IMG/VR virus record: IMGVR_UViG_3300025769_001149
Location: 1-20,020 of that record
DNA length: 20,020 nucleotides
Direction: 5' to 3' (one strand)
From: a virus
Shown: piece after piece, positions 9,859-17,211 of the stretch
Layout: every line of letters begins with the position of its first letter
How positions within the stretch are numbered: position 1 is the stretch's first letter
The notes under the pieces: generated by a model
The model's database searches: none
What the model saw: only the letters and a program-made list of their open reading frames with translations
Told to the model about the DNA's origin: nothing
Program-made: the position numbers and the translations under genes

Positions 9859-9879
9859 TCGACTTGTCGAGAGGAAAAG

Positions 9880-9918
9880 GGATACCTCCGGATACCGGAT
9901 ACTGTTAGGTTGGTATCC
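9880..9918. repeat. GGATACC repeat cluster with hairpin potential
   Basis: GGATACC occurs at 9880-9886 and 9890-9896, GGATAC at 9897-9902, and the inverse GGTATCC at 9912-9918. The inverted copies can pair over a 15-nt loop and straddle the HNH stop codon. No T-run follows in either direction, so a classical terminator is unlikely. Confidence 0.6.
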
Positions 9919-10420
9919 ACCGTTTCCAAATACGAAGCAACTCATCTTGTATCTCAGCCAACTGCATCTCTAGATGCTTTGGTTTTCTTGGTTTATTGAT
10001 CAGGGGCATCTTACATTCTTTAGGTTTTCGATTTCCCTTCTTTGAGTTACAAGGCGCACAAGCAGTTGTAAGATTTGTCCAAGAAGAATCACCACCTCTT
10101 GATCTAGGCATAACGTGATCAATTGTTAATGACTTATTGTTTTTCGATTTCAAACCACAGTATTGGCAAGTCCAGTTATCTCTCTTGAAGATATTTCTTC
10201 TTGTGGGTAGATGTGATTGATGTGGTGTGAGAACATATCGAATCAGTACTAGTGCTGCGGGTAGTGGATATGTTCCCTTTGGTGTTTTAATCTTATAAGT
10301 CTTGGAAAAGGAATAAGGTTTTATTGCCTTTCCAGATTCTAAAAGTGCTACTGCTTTTTTCCAATCGATCACATTTAATACTTCCTCAGAAGCGTTCAAG
10401 AGCAAGACTTCTCGATCCAT
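9905..10420 (-). CDS. HNH endonuclease (bacterial chromosomal type)
   Basis: 171 residues. The N-terminus VLLLNASEEVLNVIDWKKAV and the core CQYCG, IDHVMPRSRGG, TACAPCN and KKGNRKP carry two CxxC zinc pairs and the HNH histidines and asparagine. From memory this layout (LNASYEPL..W.KA, then FTRxNVxxRDxxTCQYCG) is that of the widespread bacterial HNH family of about 170 residues, rather than of intron homing nucleases. Start ATG 10420 has TTGGAGAC upstream. It stands alone between the Sm-like gene and gp55 and is followed by the promoter region. Role unknown: a freestanding homing-type nuclease or a host-derived enzyme. Confidence 0.85.
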   Translation of the reverse strand: MDREVLLLNASEEVLNVIDWKKAVALLESGKAIKPYSFSKTYKIKTPKGTYPLPAALVLIRYVLTPHQSHLPTRRNIFKRDNWTCQYCGLKSKNNKSLTIDHVMPRSRGGDSSWTNLTTACAPCNSKKGNRKPKECKMPLINKPRKPKHLEMQLAEIQDELLRIWKRWIPT

Positions 10421-10432
10421 GTGGTCTCCAAA

Positions 10433-11140
10433 TTAGTTAAGGTAATCGTCGATGTCCGAACTCCAGTCAGTTAATCTATTGCCAAAGTCTGGATGATTTT
10501 TATCATCCCCAGTGTATTCCTCTGTGATCTTTTCTGAGTTCATGTTCTCAAATAAGAACTCAGACATCTGATCAGGCTTAATGATACCTTGATCTAACAT
10601 CTTCTTTAACATCTCAGGTGGAATCATTAGAGTCATCACGATGAACTCTTGCATTTCATCCTCATCTAAATCATCCAGTCCATCTACACCATCAAGTTGA
10701 TCTGCCAATTCGTCGTACATCTTTTTCATGGCATCGTCAACATTTTTGTTCACATCAAACAAATCACCCAAAGGATTCTTTAGTGGGGGTGAGTTTGGAT
10801 TTTCTTCGTCATTGTAGTTGATTACATTTCTTTTCTTCTTGAGTTCTTCTTCCCTCTTCTTCTCTATAGTATAGAGTTTTTCTGTTTCCCCAGTGGGATT
10901 CAAAAAGGCAAGAATATTCTCCTGTTGAATTGTAATCTCATCACCATCAGCAAAAGCGGTCCAACTCTGAAGCATGGTAACGTCTTTCTTCATGCCGCTC
11001 ATCGGATCGATTACTGATTGTGTTCTGAATAAGAAGGGTTTATGTAGAGTCAGTTTATTTCGATCTGACTTTACAATCTTTGCTATCACATCATCTCCAT
11101 TTTTCAATCGGATGATTCTGCTCGTAATCTCATCAGTCAT
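10433..11140 (-). CDS. Sm-like-fold protein of marine T4-like phages, function unknown
   Basis: The ATG at 11140 is preferred because AAGGAG sits 6 nt upstream; the ATG at 11146 (ATGA overlap with the uvsW stop) would place the same site against the start codon. 235 residues. Residues 5-85 carry the pattern of an Sm/Hfq-type barrel (RLKNGDDVIAKIVKSDRNK, then LHKPFLF, then EITIQQENILAFLNP). A charged Lys/Glu linker, a Met-rich helix pair (VMTLMIPPEMLKKMLD) and an acidic C-terminus follow. The protein ends SSDIDDYLN, a hydrophobic-acidic tip reminiscent of sliding-clamp-binding tails of T4 proteins. RNA binding or a role in transcription next to gp55 is inference. Confidence 0.7.
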   Translation of the reverse strand: MTDEITSRIIRLKNGDDVIAKIVKSDRNKLTLHKPFLFRTQSVIDPMSGMKKDVTMLQSWTAFADGDEITIQQENILAFLNPTGETEKLYTIEKKREEELKKKRNVINYNDEENPNSPPLKNPLGDLFDVNKNVDDAMKKMYDELADQLDGVDGLDDLDEDEMQEFIVMTLMIPPEMLKKMLDQGIIKPDQMSEFLFENMNSEKITEEYTGDDKNHPDFGNRLTDWSSDIDDYLN

Positions 11141-11142
11141 AA

Positions 11143-12642
11143 TCATCTCCTTATATGAATTTTCGATATCTCATAATCAAACTTCTCACTAGTATATATT
11201 TTGATTCTTTCTCCAAGATGTCGGAAAGTATGATTTTCATATTTTCCTATGGTAAGATCATCTGAAAGATCAAACAACTTTACTTTCTGTTTTCTATCTG
11301 ATTTTCGTAGTCCTCTGCCTATACTTTGAAGAACTCTTACAACAGATTTAGAAGGGCTAGCGAAAACAATGTTATCAATATTCCTAATATTAATGCCAGT
11401 AGAGCAGGTTCCGTAAGACGCAACCAAAACCGAGTTAGTTTTCCTATCAACGATCTTGCGAATCTCTTCCCGTTGTATGACATCTGTTGCTCCGTGTATG
11501 AGGAAAGTCTCTTTATCTCCTTGACTAATCAATTCATACAACGGTTTCCCGTGCTTCTCCACATAGTTGAAGAGGACTAGAGTATTACCCTTTAACCTGT
11601 TGGTTAGTTCGGCAATAAACTGGTTTCTCTTCTCATGAGTAACAATCCATTCTATTTCATCCTGATATTTTTTTCTCTTCATAAACTCCTTCTCGTCCTT
11701 AGTATACTGCAATGAAATGCAGTTGATTGATAAGGTTGAGAGAAGATTCTTATCCATTAAGTTCTTGGTTGTCGTAACCTGAAACACCCTACCAAAGAGT
11801 CCTTCAATTACGAGTTTGTGTGTCTGTGTTCCATCGAGTGTGCCTGTAGTTCCTATTCGATAGTAGCAGTCATCTAGATTCGACATTAACGTCGAGAGTG
11901 ATTTGGCTTTAAATAAGTGGCATTCATCTCCAAACACACAACCGAATTTTGAAAAATATTCTTTTGGCATTTGGTATAAACTCTGCCAAGTTGAGATGAC
12001 AATTCTCTTATCTGTTTCTTTCGACTGCCCACTGAACACTTGATGGCAATTAGACATACAATCCCAGTCGTCGTTAGACGAATAGTCTTTGAAGTCCTCA
12101 AGCATCTGTGATACTAGACCTGTGGTTGGTACAATGATCAGTAACTTCTTCTCTGGGGGCAGCAGTTCCATATAGTAACGCATCAGTGTATAGATGATCA
12201 GCGACTTCCCAGACGCAGTAGGAGAGAGCAGGAGACATCTCTTGGTATTCAATGCGTGTTGAATAGCATTCACTTGATGTAAGTGTGGTTTAATTGCTTT
12301 ATTATTTGCTACGATGGACAGGGAGTCAATAAAGTCCGTAACGTCGCTCTGAGAGAACTCTGAGGACGGTAGAGAGTCCTTCAGCGTTTCTTCTAACTGG
12401 ATACTATAATTTCTATCCTTAGCGAACTGAATTACATAATCCAGTAAGCCTCGGTAGATAGTCTGCTTGTATAGGTTGAATAACTTGATAGTGCCGTCCC
12501 ACTGCTTCTTTTTGTAAGCGGGACTGAACTCATGGTTTGGAACTTTGAACGTGAAGAAGTCGGATAACTCTTTTGCTATCCACCTCTCACAATCCAATTT
12601 CACATATACAGAATCTAAATGTAGAACAGAAATATCACTCAT
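11143..12642 (-). CDS. uvsW: UvsW RNA-DNA and DNA-DNA helicase
   Basis: 499 residues, T4 UvsW being 503. The N-terminal DNA-binding domain shows KVPNHEFSPAYKKKQWDG (33-50). SF2 motifs follow: Walker A SPTASGKS (140-147), DECH box (239-242), TTGTLDG (265-271), and near residue 450 QSIGRGLRKS as motif VI. It unwinds R-loops and branched recombination intermediates and switches replication from origin to recombination mode. It sits directly after uvsY, its usual partner. The start codon has no clear ribosome site and is inside a hairpin (see 12637-12659). The stop overlaps the next gene. Confidence 0.95.
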   Translation of the reverse strand: MSDISVLHLDSVYVKLDCERWIAKELSDFFTFKVPNHEFSPAYKKKQWDGTIKLFNLYKQTIYRGLLDYVIQFAKDRNYSIQLEETLKDSLPSSEFSQSDVTDFIDSLSIVANNKAIKPHLHQVNAIQHALNTKRCLLLSPTASGKSLIIYTLMRYYMELLPPEKKLLIIVPTTGLVSQMLEDFKDYSSNDDWDCMSNCHQVFSGQSKETDKRIVISTWQSLYQMPKEYFSKFGCVFGDECHLFKAKSLSTLMSNLDDCYYRIGTTGTLDGTQTHKLVIEGLFGRVFQVTTTKNLMDKNLLSTLSINCISLQYTKDEKEFMKRKKYQDEIEWIVTHEKRNQFIAELTNRLKGNTLVLFNYVEKHGKPLYELISQGDKETFLIHGATDVIQREEIRKIVDRKTNSVLVASYGTCSTGINIRNIDNIVFASPSKSVVRVLQSIGRGLRKSDRKQKVKLFDLSDDLTIGKYENHTFRHLGERIKIYTSEKFDYEISKIHIRR

Positions 12643-12659
12643 ACACTATATGTATGAGT
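12637..12659 (-). promoter_or_regulatory. Hairpin covering the uvsW start codon
   Basis: ACTCATAC and GTATGAGT form 8-bp perfect arms around a 7-nt loop. In the transcript the uvsW AUG (12642-12640) lies in the downstream arm and the uvsY stop abuts the upstream arm. This geometry would hide the start unless ribosomes finishing uvsY open it. Confidence 0.6.
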
Positions 12660-13093
12660 TATCCGCCGTTAGAAAATTTAGCCCAGTCGATTGCGGATCG
12701 AATATACCACTGTCGGTTGTTGATGATCTTTACTACCCCTTCAAGATACTTGACCTTTTCTTCCTGTAGGGCAAGACGATGGGACTGAACGATCAGTTCA
12801 CGATCTGATTCTATAAACTGATCGATATCGGCACGCAGAACATTGAGAGGGAAAGGTTCCCACCCTCGCTCTTTCAGTTCGTCGTCACCCATTTTACCAG
12901 TGTAGTAAAGCCACTTATCCTTGCGGAGTGTCTTGTATTCTGCCTGCATCTTCTTATACAACAACGTCTCATCCGTGAATAGGATAAGATACTTGTTGTG
13001 GAGTTGAGGTGTTTTGATGGACTCGATATCCAGTTCGGTTCGATCCATCTCTAGGTCTTTGTTGACCATCTCACGAATATCATTTAGGTTCAT
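12659..13093 (-). CDS. uvsY: UvsY recombination mediator
   Basis: 144 residues (T4 UvsY 137). Largely helical and charged. It begins MNLNDIREMVNKDLEMD, has the conserved LLYKKMQAEYKTLRKDKWLYYTGK region around 50-75 and ends with RQWYIRSAIDWAKF. UvsY loads the UvsX recombinase onto gp32-coated single-stranded DNA. The start overlaps the preceding stop as ATGA. Its position next to uvsW supports the call. Confidence 0.92.
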   Translation of the reverse strand: MNLNDIREMVNKDLEMDRTELDIESIKTPQLHNKYLILFTDETLLYKKMQAEYKTLRKDKWLYYTGKMGDDELKERGWEPFPLNVLRADIDQFIESDRELIVQSHRLALQEEKVKYLEGVVKIINNRQWYIRSAIDWAKFSNGG

Positions 13094-13581
13094 AGTTTAG
13101 TGATTTTCAATCCAGTAAATCTAAATTCTGTACTTATGATTATAGGGTCTGGATCGGTGGTTGTCAAATCAAATCCGATTTCATCTAGCCTAACTGGGAA
13201 AATATCCTGATACTGAACTTCAATATTGGGTCTACTCTTGTTGTCCATGACTATAAGAATGGCACTTGCTAGTGAATCTGCATCTCGAAGAGGCGGACTA
13301 TCTTCAACAGGAACTTGACCTCTCATCCAGTTATAGATTTCCATGTAGTTGTTCATGTCTTCGTCAACAATGAAAGATAGATTCAATGAGCCATATGAAA
13401 TTCTTCCGCCCGTATCGTAAACAGGCTGTGCATATAAGGTTTTAGTTTCTATATTATCAACATCAATTGATGGGATATTTGCTTGTTGGATGTAGAAGTT
13501 TACATTTGGGATTCTGGGAATCTCAAACTTGAAGCCATTATTCTTCAGATAGTTTACTGAATCTGGTGCTTTACCTGACAT
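13090..13581 (-). CDS. 3: gp3-like tail completion/sheath-terminator protein
   Basis: 163 residues (T4 gp3 176). The pattern FKFEIPRIPNVNFYIQQANIPS followed by LNLSFIVDEDMNNYMEIYNWM is that of the tail-tube-fold proteins (gp19/gp3/gp54-like). In marine T4-like phages the gene between gp23 and uvsY is, from memory, annotated gp3. It would cap the tail tube and sheath. It is the first gene after the gp23 terminator, with GGGAGAA upstream of ATG 13581 and an ATGA overlap into uvsY. A second tail-tube paralogue or a baseplate protein is the alternative. Confidence 0.65.
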   Translation of the reverse strand: MSGKAPDSVNYLKNNGFKFEIPRIPNVNFYIQQANIPSIDVDNIETKTLYAQPVYDTGGRISYGSLNLSFIVDEDMNNYMEIYNWMRGQVPVEDSPPLRDADSLASAILIVMDNKSRPNIEVQYQDIFPVRLDEIGFDLTTTDPDPIIISTEFRFTGLKITKL

Positions 13582-13608
13582 AATATTCTCCCAATAAAGT
13601 ATGTATAT

Positions 13609-13641
13609 AAAAAAACACAGCCCCCCGTGAGGGAGGCTGTG
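13609..13641 (-). terminator. Intrinsic terminator after gp23
   Basis: On the minus strand an 11-bp stem (CACAGCCTCCC with GGGGGGCTGTG, one G-T pair), a TCAC loop and seven T follow the gp23 stop by about 25 nt. It is the only strong terminator seen in the window. Confidence 0.92.
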
Positions 13642-13665
13642 CTTTATGCTACCTTAGAACTAGAC

Positions 13666-15108
13666 TCAGAGTGCAGAGTTCTGACCGTGGAGATTAAGAA
13701 TCTCGAAGATACGGTAGTACTGGTTGACACCAGTGGTTTCGATGTTGTTACTACCAGCGGTTCCAACGAAGGGGTTGGTGACCATTCCGTAGCGGGTCTT
13801 GAACCCGATACGGGGCTGGAAGGTATCCTCACCGACCGCACGGACCATCTGTAGTGGAACGTAGGGGCAGTAGAACATACCAGCATCGTAAGGTGAAGAA
13901 CCTCTATAACCGACACAGACGAAGTTACGAGTACCAGCGTAGGGATCGATGTAGACCTTCATCTTACCGTTAAGAACACCAGCGAAGGTGCTAGCAGTAT
14001 CGTCAACGTTGAGGCTGACGTTTAGTGCTGGTGAGATGTTGAGGAATCCACCCATTGCGAGGGCTGAAGCAACGTCGGAAGAGACGATGCAGAAGTTACC
14101 CTTACCGCGTCGAGTTTCCTTAGCGATTACGTTGGCTTCACGCTCTAACTGGAACATGAGACCACGGAAACGCTCTGCGGACCAACGACCATCAGCATCT
14201 CTGTTGATGTCGTAGATACCACCAGTGACACCCTGACGAACGTGGGGTGTGACTAGGACACCATCAGTAGTGATACCAGCCTCTGTCTTGGTGCCAGAGA
14301 AGGTAAGGTCAGTCTGTAGAGCGCCGAGTTTAGCGTTGTTGTAGATCTTACGAATGACTTCGCGGTTGATCTCAGCAAGGATTTCGGTGGAGAGGATGTT
14401 AGAGAGTTCAGTCTCTGCATCAAGTCCGTGAACAGCCTTGAGATCCTGTGCGAGTTCAGTGGTGTACTGAGCCTTGAGGGCACGGGTTCTTGCTTCAACA
14501 GCAACACGCTCGATGGTGAATCCCATTTCGCGGAATGCTTGGTCGTTTCCTTCACCAAGACGCTCGGAGTTGGCGACAAGCATACCAGGCGACTGAGCGG
14601 CTGAGTTAGCAGCAGTACCAGAACCGAAGGGATCGGTGCTGATGGCGGCGGCTGAGGTAAAGTCACCACCAGTTGAACCTGCACGGGTGTCGGCCTCTTG
14701 GAAGAGACCCTCTTCACCGAAGGTTGCATTACCACTGGAAATGTTAGCGTACTTGGTACGCATTGCGAAGATCAAGCCAGTGGGAGCAGACATGGGCTGC
14801 ACACCACAAACGTCGTATGCCATTAGATTGGGCATAGCACGACGAACGAGGCTGATGAGAACGGGATCAAAACCAGCGTAGTTGCTGGAGTTACCTGAAA
14901 CAGCACCGCCACCGAGGTTACCACCAAGAGCGTTCATGGGGGTTTCGGTTAGGTTCTGCTCACGAAGAGCCTTCTCTTCGTTTTCGAGAAGGACAGCGGT
15001 GACCTTTCTCTTATAAGGATCTTGAATTGGCTCAAGATCGCTATGTTCTAGAATGGGAGTCCACTTTTCTTCAAGTGAATCCATTGGTGTGATGTTATCG
15101 AAATCCAT
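13666..15108 (-). CDS. 23: gp23 major capsid protein precursor
   Basis: 480 residues (T4 521). The N-terminal propeptide is charged. LTE at 53-55, followed by TPMNALGG, fits the gp21 protease preference (Leu/Ile-X-Glu) and would leave a mature chain of about 425 residues. Later landmarks of gp23 are PMSAPTGLIFAMR, FREMGFTIERVAVEARTR and KTRYGMVTNPF near the end. It forms the hexameric capsid shell. A perfect AAAGGAGAAG site precedes ATG 15108, in keeping with very high expression, and a strong terminator follows. Base composition is somewhat richer in G+C than the accessory genes, as expected for a highly expressed gene. Confidence 0.97.
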   Translation of the reverse strand: MDFDNITPMDSLEEKWTPILEHSDLEPIQDPYKRKVTAVLLENEEKALREQNLTETPMNALGGNLGGGAVSGNSSNYAGFDPVLISLVRRAMPNLMAYDVCGVQPMSAPTGLIFAMRTKYANISSGNATFGEEGLFQEADTRAGSTGGDFTSAAAISTDPFGSGTAANSAAQSPGMLVANSERLGEGNDQAFREMGFTIERVAVEARTRALKAQYTTELAQDLKAVHGLDAETELSNILSTEILAEINREVIRKIYNNAKLGALQTDLTFSGTKTEAGITTDGVLVTPHVRQGVTGGIYDINRDADGRWSAERFRGLMFQLEREANVIAKETRRGKGNFCIVSSDVASALAMGGFLNISPALNVSLNVDDTASTFAGVLNGKMKVYIDPYAGTRNFVCVGYRGSSPYDAGMFYCPYVPLQMVRAVGEDTFQPRIGFKTRYGMVTNPFVGTAGSNNIETTGVNQYYRIFEILNLHGQNSAL

Positions 15109-15138
15109 TTTGACTTCTCCTTTGTGAGTTTATTTGAT

Positions 15139-16101
15139 TCAGCGGGTTCTACTAATCGCGTTTGCGTAACCTTCCATAATCGAGTTAGTCTCGGTTACGG
15201 TAGGTGTTCCTTCGTTGTTGTCGTCGGCAACAGTTTCTGTATCGACGGCATCATTGAAGTATGATTCCTTGACAATATTGAGTTTTTCAGCGTACTCATC
15301 GATGTCGGCATGTTCGATACCTTCTGCAAGGGTCTTGAATCTTTCGACTTCAGTGTCAACAAGACCTTCGCACATATCGTGGAACACGATCTCACGCTGG
15401 AACTCAAGAAGATTCTCGGATAGATCCATAACTTTCTGGATCTCATCGTTGAGTCTGGTGACGAGTTCCTCGTTCTCTTCAGCGAGTTCGTCAACAAGGT
15501 CAATCTTGCTCTCGGGAACTTCGATGTAGTGATCGTGGAATAACTGGTGGAGTCCATTCATGAATGACTCACTGACTTCGGTACGAATGCCCTGCTCAAC
15601 AGAGAGTTCGTTCTCCTGTAGCCAAGTCTGGACTGCGTAATCAAGATACTCATCAATCTTGTTGGTGAGTTCTTCGGTAACTTCAGCAACTTCCTCGGCG
15701 AGAGCAACGTTATATGCCTCTTCGAGTTCAGCGACCTCAGCAGATACCTTCTCAGCAATAGCAGCCTCGAAGATGGTGATTGCCTTTACCTTGAAATCTT
15801 CGGTAAGATCTTCACCATCAAAGAGAACGCTTAGATCCTCAGTGACGCCACCACCAGCCTGGTTTCCACCAGCGGGGAGGACTTCAGGAACCTTCTTCTC
15901 GGGTTTGGCCGCAGAGGGCTTAGCGTCGATGCTCTTCTTGTTCTTCTTTGCGTTGTTTGGACCCTCATCGGTGTGAACCTCATCACCCTTGCCGGTGGCG
16001 TCCTTGTTGTATGTTTCTGAGTCAAGAACTGGTTTCTCTTCGTCGATTGACTCGATCTTTTCGAGAATAGTTCTTGCTGTGTCTACGGGATTCTGGCTCA
16101 T
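15139..16101 (-). CDS. 22: gp22 prohead core scaffold protein
   Basis: 320 residues (T4 269), strongly acidic. Residues 35-85 are a low-complexity Lys/Pro/Ala/Gly linker. The remainder is mostly helical with Glu-rich heptads (for example VDELAEENEELVTRLNDEIQ, about 200-220), typical of the scaffold that is chopped to peptides by gp21. Several Leu/Ile-X-Glu sites are present, including DLTE near residue 100. AGGAG lies 9 nt before ATG 16101, and a consensus late-promoter octamer ends 36 nt upstream. Position between gp21 and gp23 is the standard one. Confidence 0.94.
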   Translation of the reverse strand: MSQNPVDTARTILEKIESIDEEKPVLDSETYNKDATGKGDEVHTDEGPNNAKKNKKSIDAKPSAAKPEKKVPEVLPAGGNQAGGGVTEDLSVLFDGEDLTEDFKVKAITIFEAAIAEKVSAEVAELEEAYNVALAEEVAEVTEELTNKIDEYLDYAVQTWLQENELSVEQGIRTEVSESFMNGLHQLFHDHYIEVPESKIDLVDELAEENEELVTRLNDEIQKVMDLSENLLEFQREIVFHDMCEGLVDTEVERFKTLAEGIEHADIDEYAEKLNIVKESYFNDAVDTETVADDNNEGTPTVTETNSIMEGYANAISRTR

Positions 16102-16136
16102 GAAAGGGACTCCTTTTTATTCGTTGCTAGCGCCAT

Positions 16137-16144
16137 TATTTATA
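16137..16144 (-). promoter_or_regulatory. T4-type late promoter for gp22-gp23
   Basis: An exact TATAAATA on the minus strand overlaps the gp21 stop region and ends 36 nt before the gp22 start. Octamer, spacing and the nature of the downstream genes all fit a gp55-dependent late promoter. Confidence 0.75.
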
Positions 16145-16802
16145 CTTTTCCAAGTTTTGACATGAAGGAAGCGTATACTTCCATCAATTTGTTTTCTCTA
16201 TTTCGTTTTGTGGTATACGCATCTTCAATATCCTCTTGGAAAGACTGAATATCTCTCTCCTTGAGAAGACCGTTATCCCAGATCCATTCCTTACCTTCCA
16301 TGATACCGTTGACAAAGGCATCAGGAGCAGAAGGATCTGCCACAATATCTACTGCGGAAAGCATGAAATCCTTTTGGACTTCGTTGATTCCGTTTCTCTC
16401 CTTGAGTGATCCCATGCCTCTAGAGGATACACCAAGTTTGGCACCCTCATCCATAAGGTTCTTTACGATCTTACCCATAGGAGTTTCCATGATTTTTGCT
16501 TTACCTACAAGGTTATCGCCGTCTTCTTTGAGTTCCTTGATGATGTGAGATACACGATCTAGGTTTACGGTTGGACCTTGTGGGTGGTTGAGTTCACCGA
16601 ACGCTCTGTTCTCATCAACATAAGTCTTGATATAACGCTTTGCTTCTCCGAAAAGAATGTTTCTTTCGTAGATGCGGTTGTTACGATTGGGCTTGTTGGC
16701 TTGCATGAAGACACCTTCGATGAAGTAGTTCTTCTTGCCATCTTCTGTTGCTTCCGTGATAATACGGACATCATCAGTTGTAGTTTCGGTGATAAGTAGC
16801 AT
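16140..16802 (-). CDS. 21: gp21 prohead maturation protease
   Basis: 220 residues (T4 212). It has the herpes-assemblin-like serine protease landmarks: NRNNRIY (39-45), FGELNHPQGP with catalytic His73, and LGVSSRGMGS with Ser127 as the likely nucleophile, then VDIVADPSAPDAFV (151-164). It cleaves the core proteins and the gp23 propeptide after Leu/Ile-X-Glu before DNA packaging. ATG 16802 follows the preceding stop by 3 nt with GAGGAA upstream. Complete. Confidence 0.95.
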   Translation of the reverse strand: MLLITETTTDDVRIITEATEDGKKNYFIEGVFMQANKPNRNNRIYERNILFGEAKRYIKTYVDENRAFGELNHPQGPTVNLDRVSHIIKELKEDGDNLVGKAKIMETPMGKIVKNLMDEGAKLGVSSRGMGSLKERNGINEVQKDFMLSAVDIVADPSAPDAFVNGIMEGKEWIWDNGLLKERDIQSFQEDIEDAYTTKRNRENKLMEVYASFMSKLGKV

Positions 16803-16805
16803 GTG

Positions 16806-16970
16806 CTATTCCTCTTCTTGTGGTTCTTCGATTTCCTCTACCTCATTATGACTTGGGTATTGACTCTTAATACCATTTGCCATCTTGGCATATAGAATAT
16901 CTTTGATGTTTTTCTCTGCTTCAACGTAGTTTTTATCTAGTAAATTATTTATAATATCAGATGGCTTCAT
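16806..16970 (-). CDS. 67: Small prohead core protein, gp67-like
   Basis: 54 residues from ATG 16970, which has GAGG 6 nt upstream and overlaps the preceding stop by 14 nt; a longer start at 17027 would bury it in the previous gene. MKPSDIINNLLDKNYVEAEK resembles the short helical head of T4 gp67 (helix with alternating Lys/Glu, then an acidic tail). The tail here is EVEEIEEPQEEE. The gene order portal-core-protease matches T4. Gene symbol assigned by position and composition only. Confidence 0.65.
   Translation of the reverse strand: MKPSDIINNLLDKNYVEAEKNIKDILYAKMANGIKSQYPSHNEVEEIEEPQEEE
16946..16953 (-). promoter_or_regulatory. TATAAATA octamer inside the gp67-like gene
   Basis: An exact late-promoter octamer within codons for Ile-Ile-Asn-Asn, about 145 nt upstream of gp21. 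It may drive gp21 late, or be chance in an AT-rich codon run. Confidence 0.3.
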
Positions 16971-17211
16971 CTGTATCCTCACTTTCGGTATCATCGACTT
17001 CGGTGTATTCTTGTTCTTCGTCCTCAATCTCTTCGATTTCGGGTTCTTCGACCTCTGGTTCTTGCTTGGTGACTAGATTTGCCACAACGTCTGGGGTGAT
17101 TGCCCCTGTGGCATCTTGAACCTTCATCTTGAAAGTATCACCAAATGTTTGCTGAAACTTTTCCATGTTGTCGTCAAGCATACTCTTTAATAGTTCTTCT
17201 GCTGGTTTCAT
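16957..17211 (-). CDS. Small acidic prohead-core candidate
   Basis: 84 residues. ATG 17211 overlaps the portal stop as ATGA with GAGGATG upstream. Residues 1-45 are a helical head starting MKPAEELLKSMLDDN; residues 49-84 are almost purely Glu/Asp (EVEEPEIEEIEDEEQEY and onward). It occupies the T4 gp67/gp68 slot between portal and protease. The head is similar in plan to that of the next gene (both begin MKP followed by an acidic amphipathic helix). Probable internal core protein removed by gp21; not recognised beyond that. Confidence 0.75.
   Translation of the reverse strand: MKPAEELLKSMLDDNMEKFQQTFGDTFKMKVQDATGAITPDVVANLVTKQEPEVEEPEIEEIEDEEQEYTEVDDTESEDTDEAI

Noticed and set aside
15109-15138. 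TCAAATAA upstream of gp23 as a late promoter
   Set aside because: It differs from TATAAATA at key positions; the exact octamer before gp22 can serve both genes.
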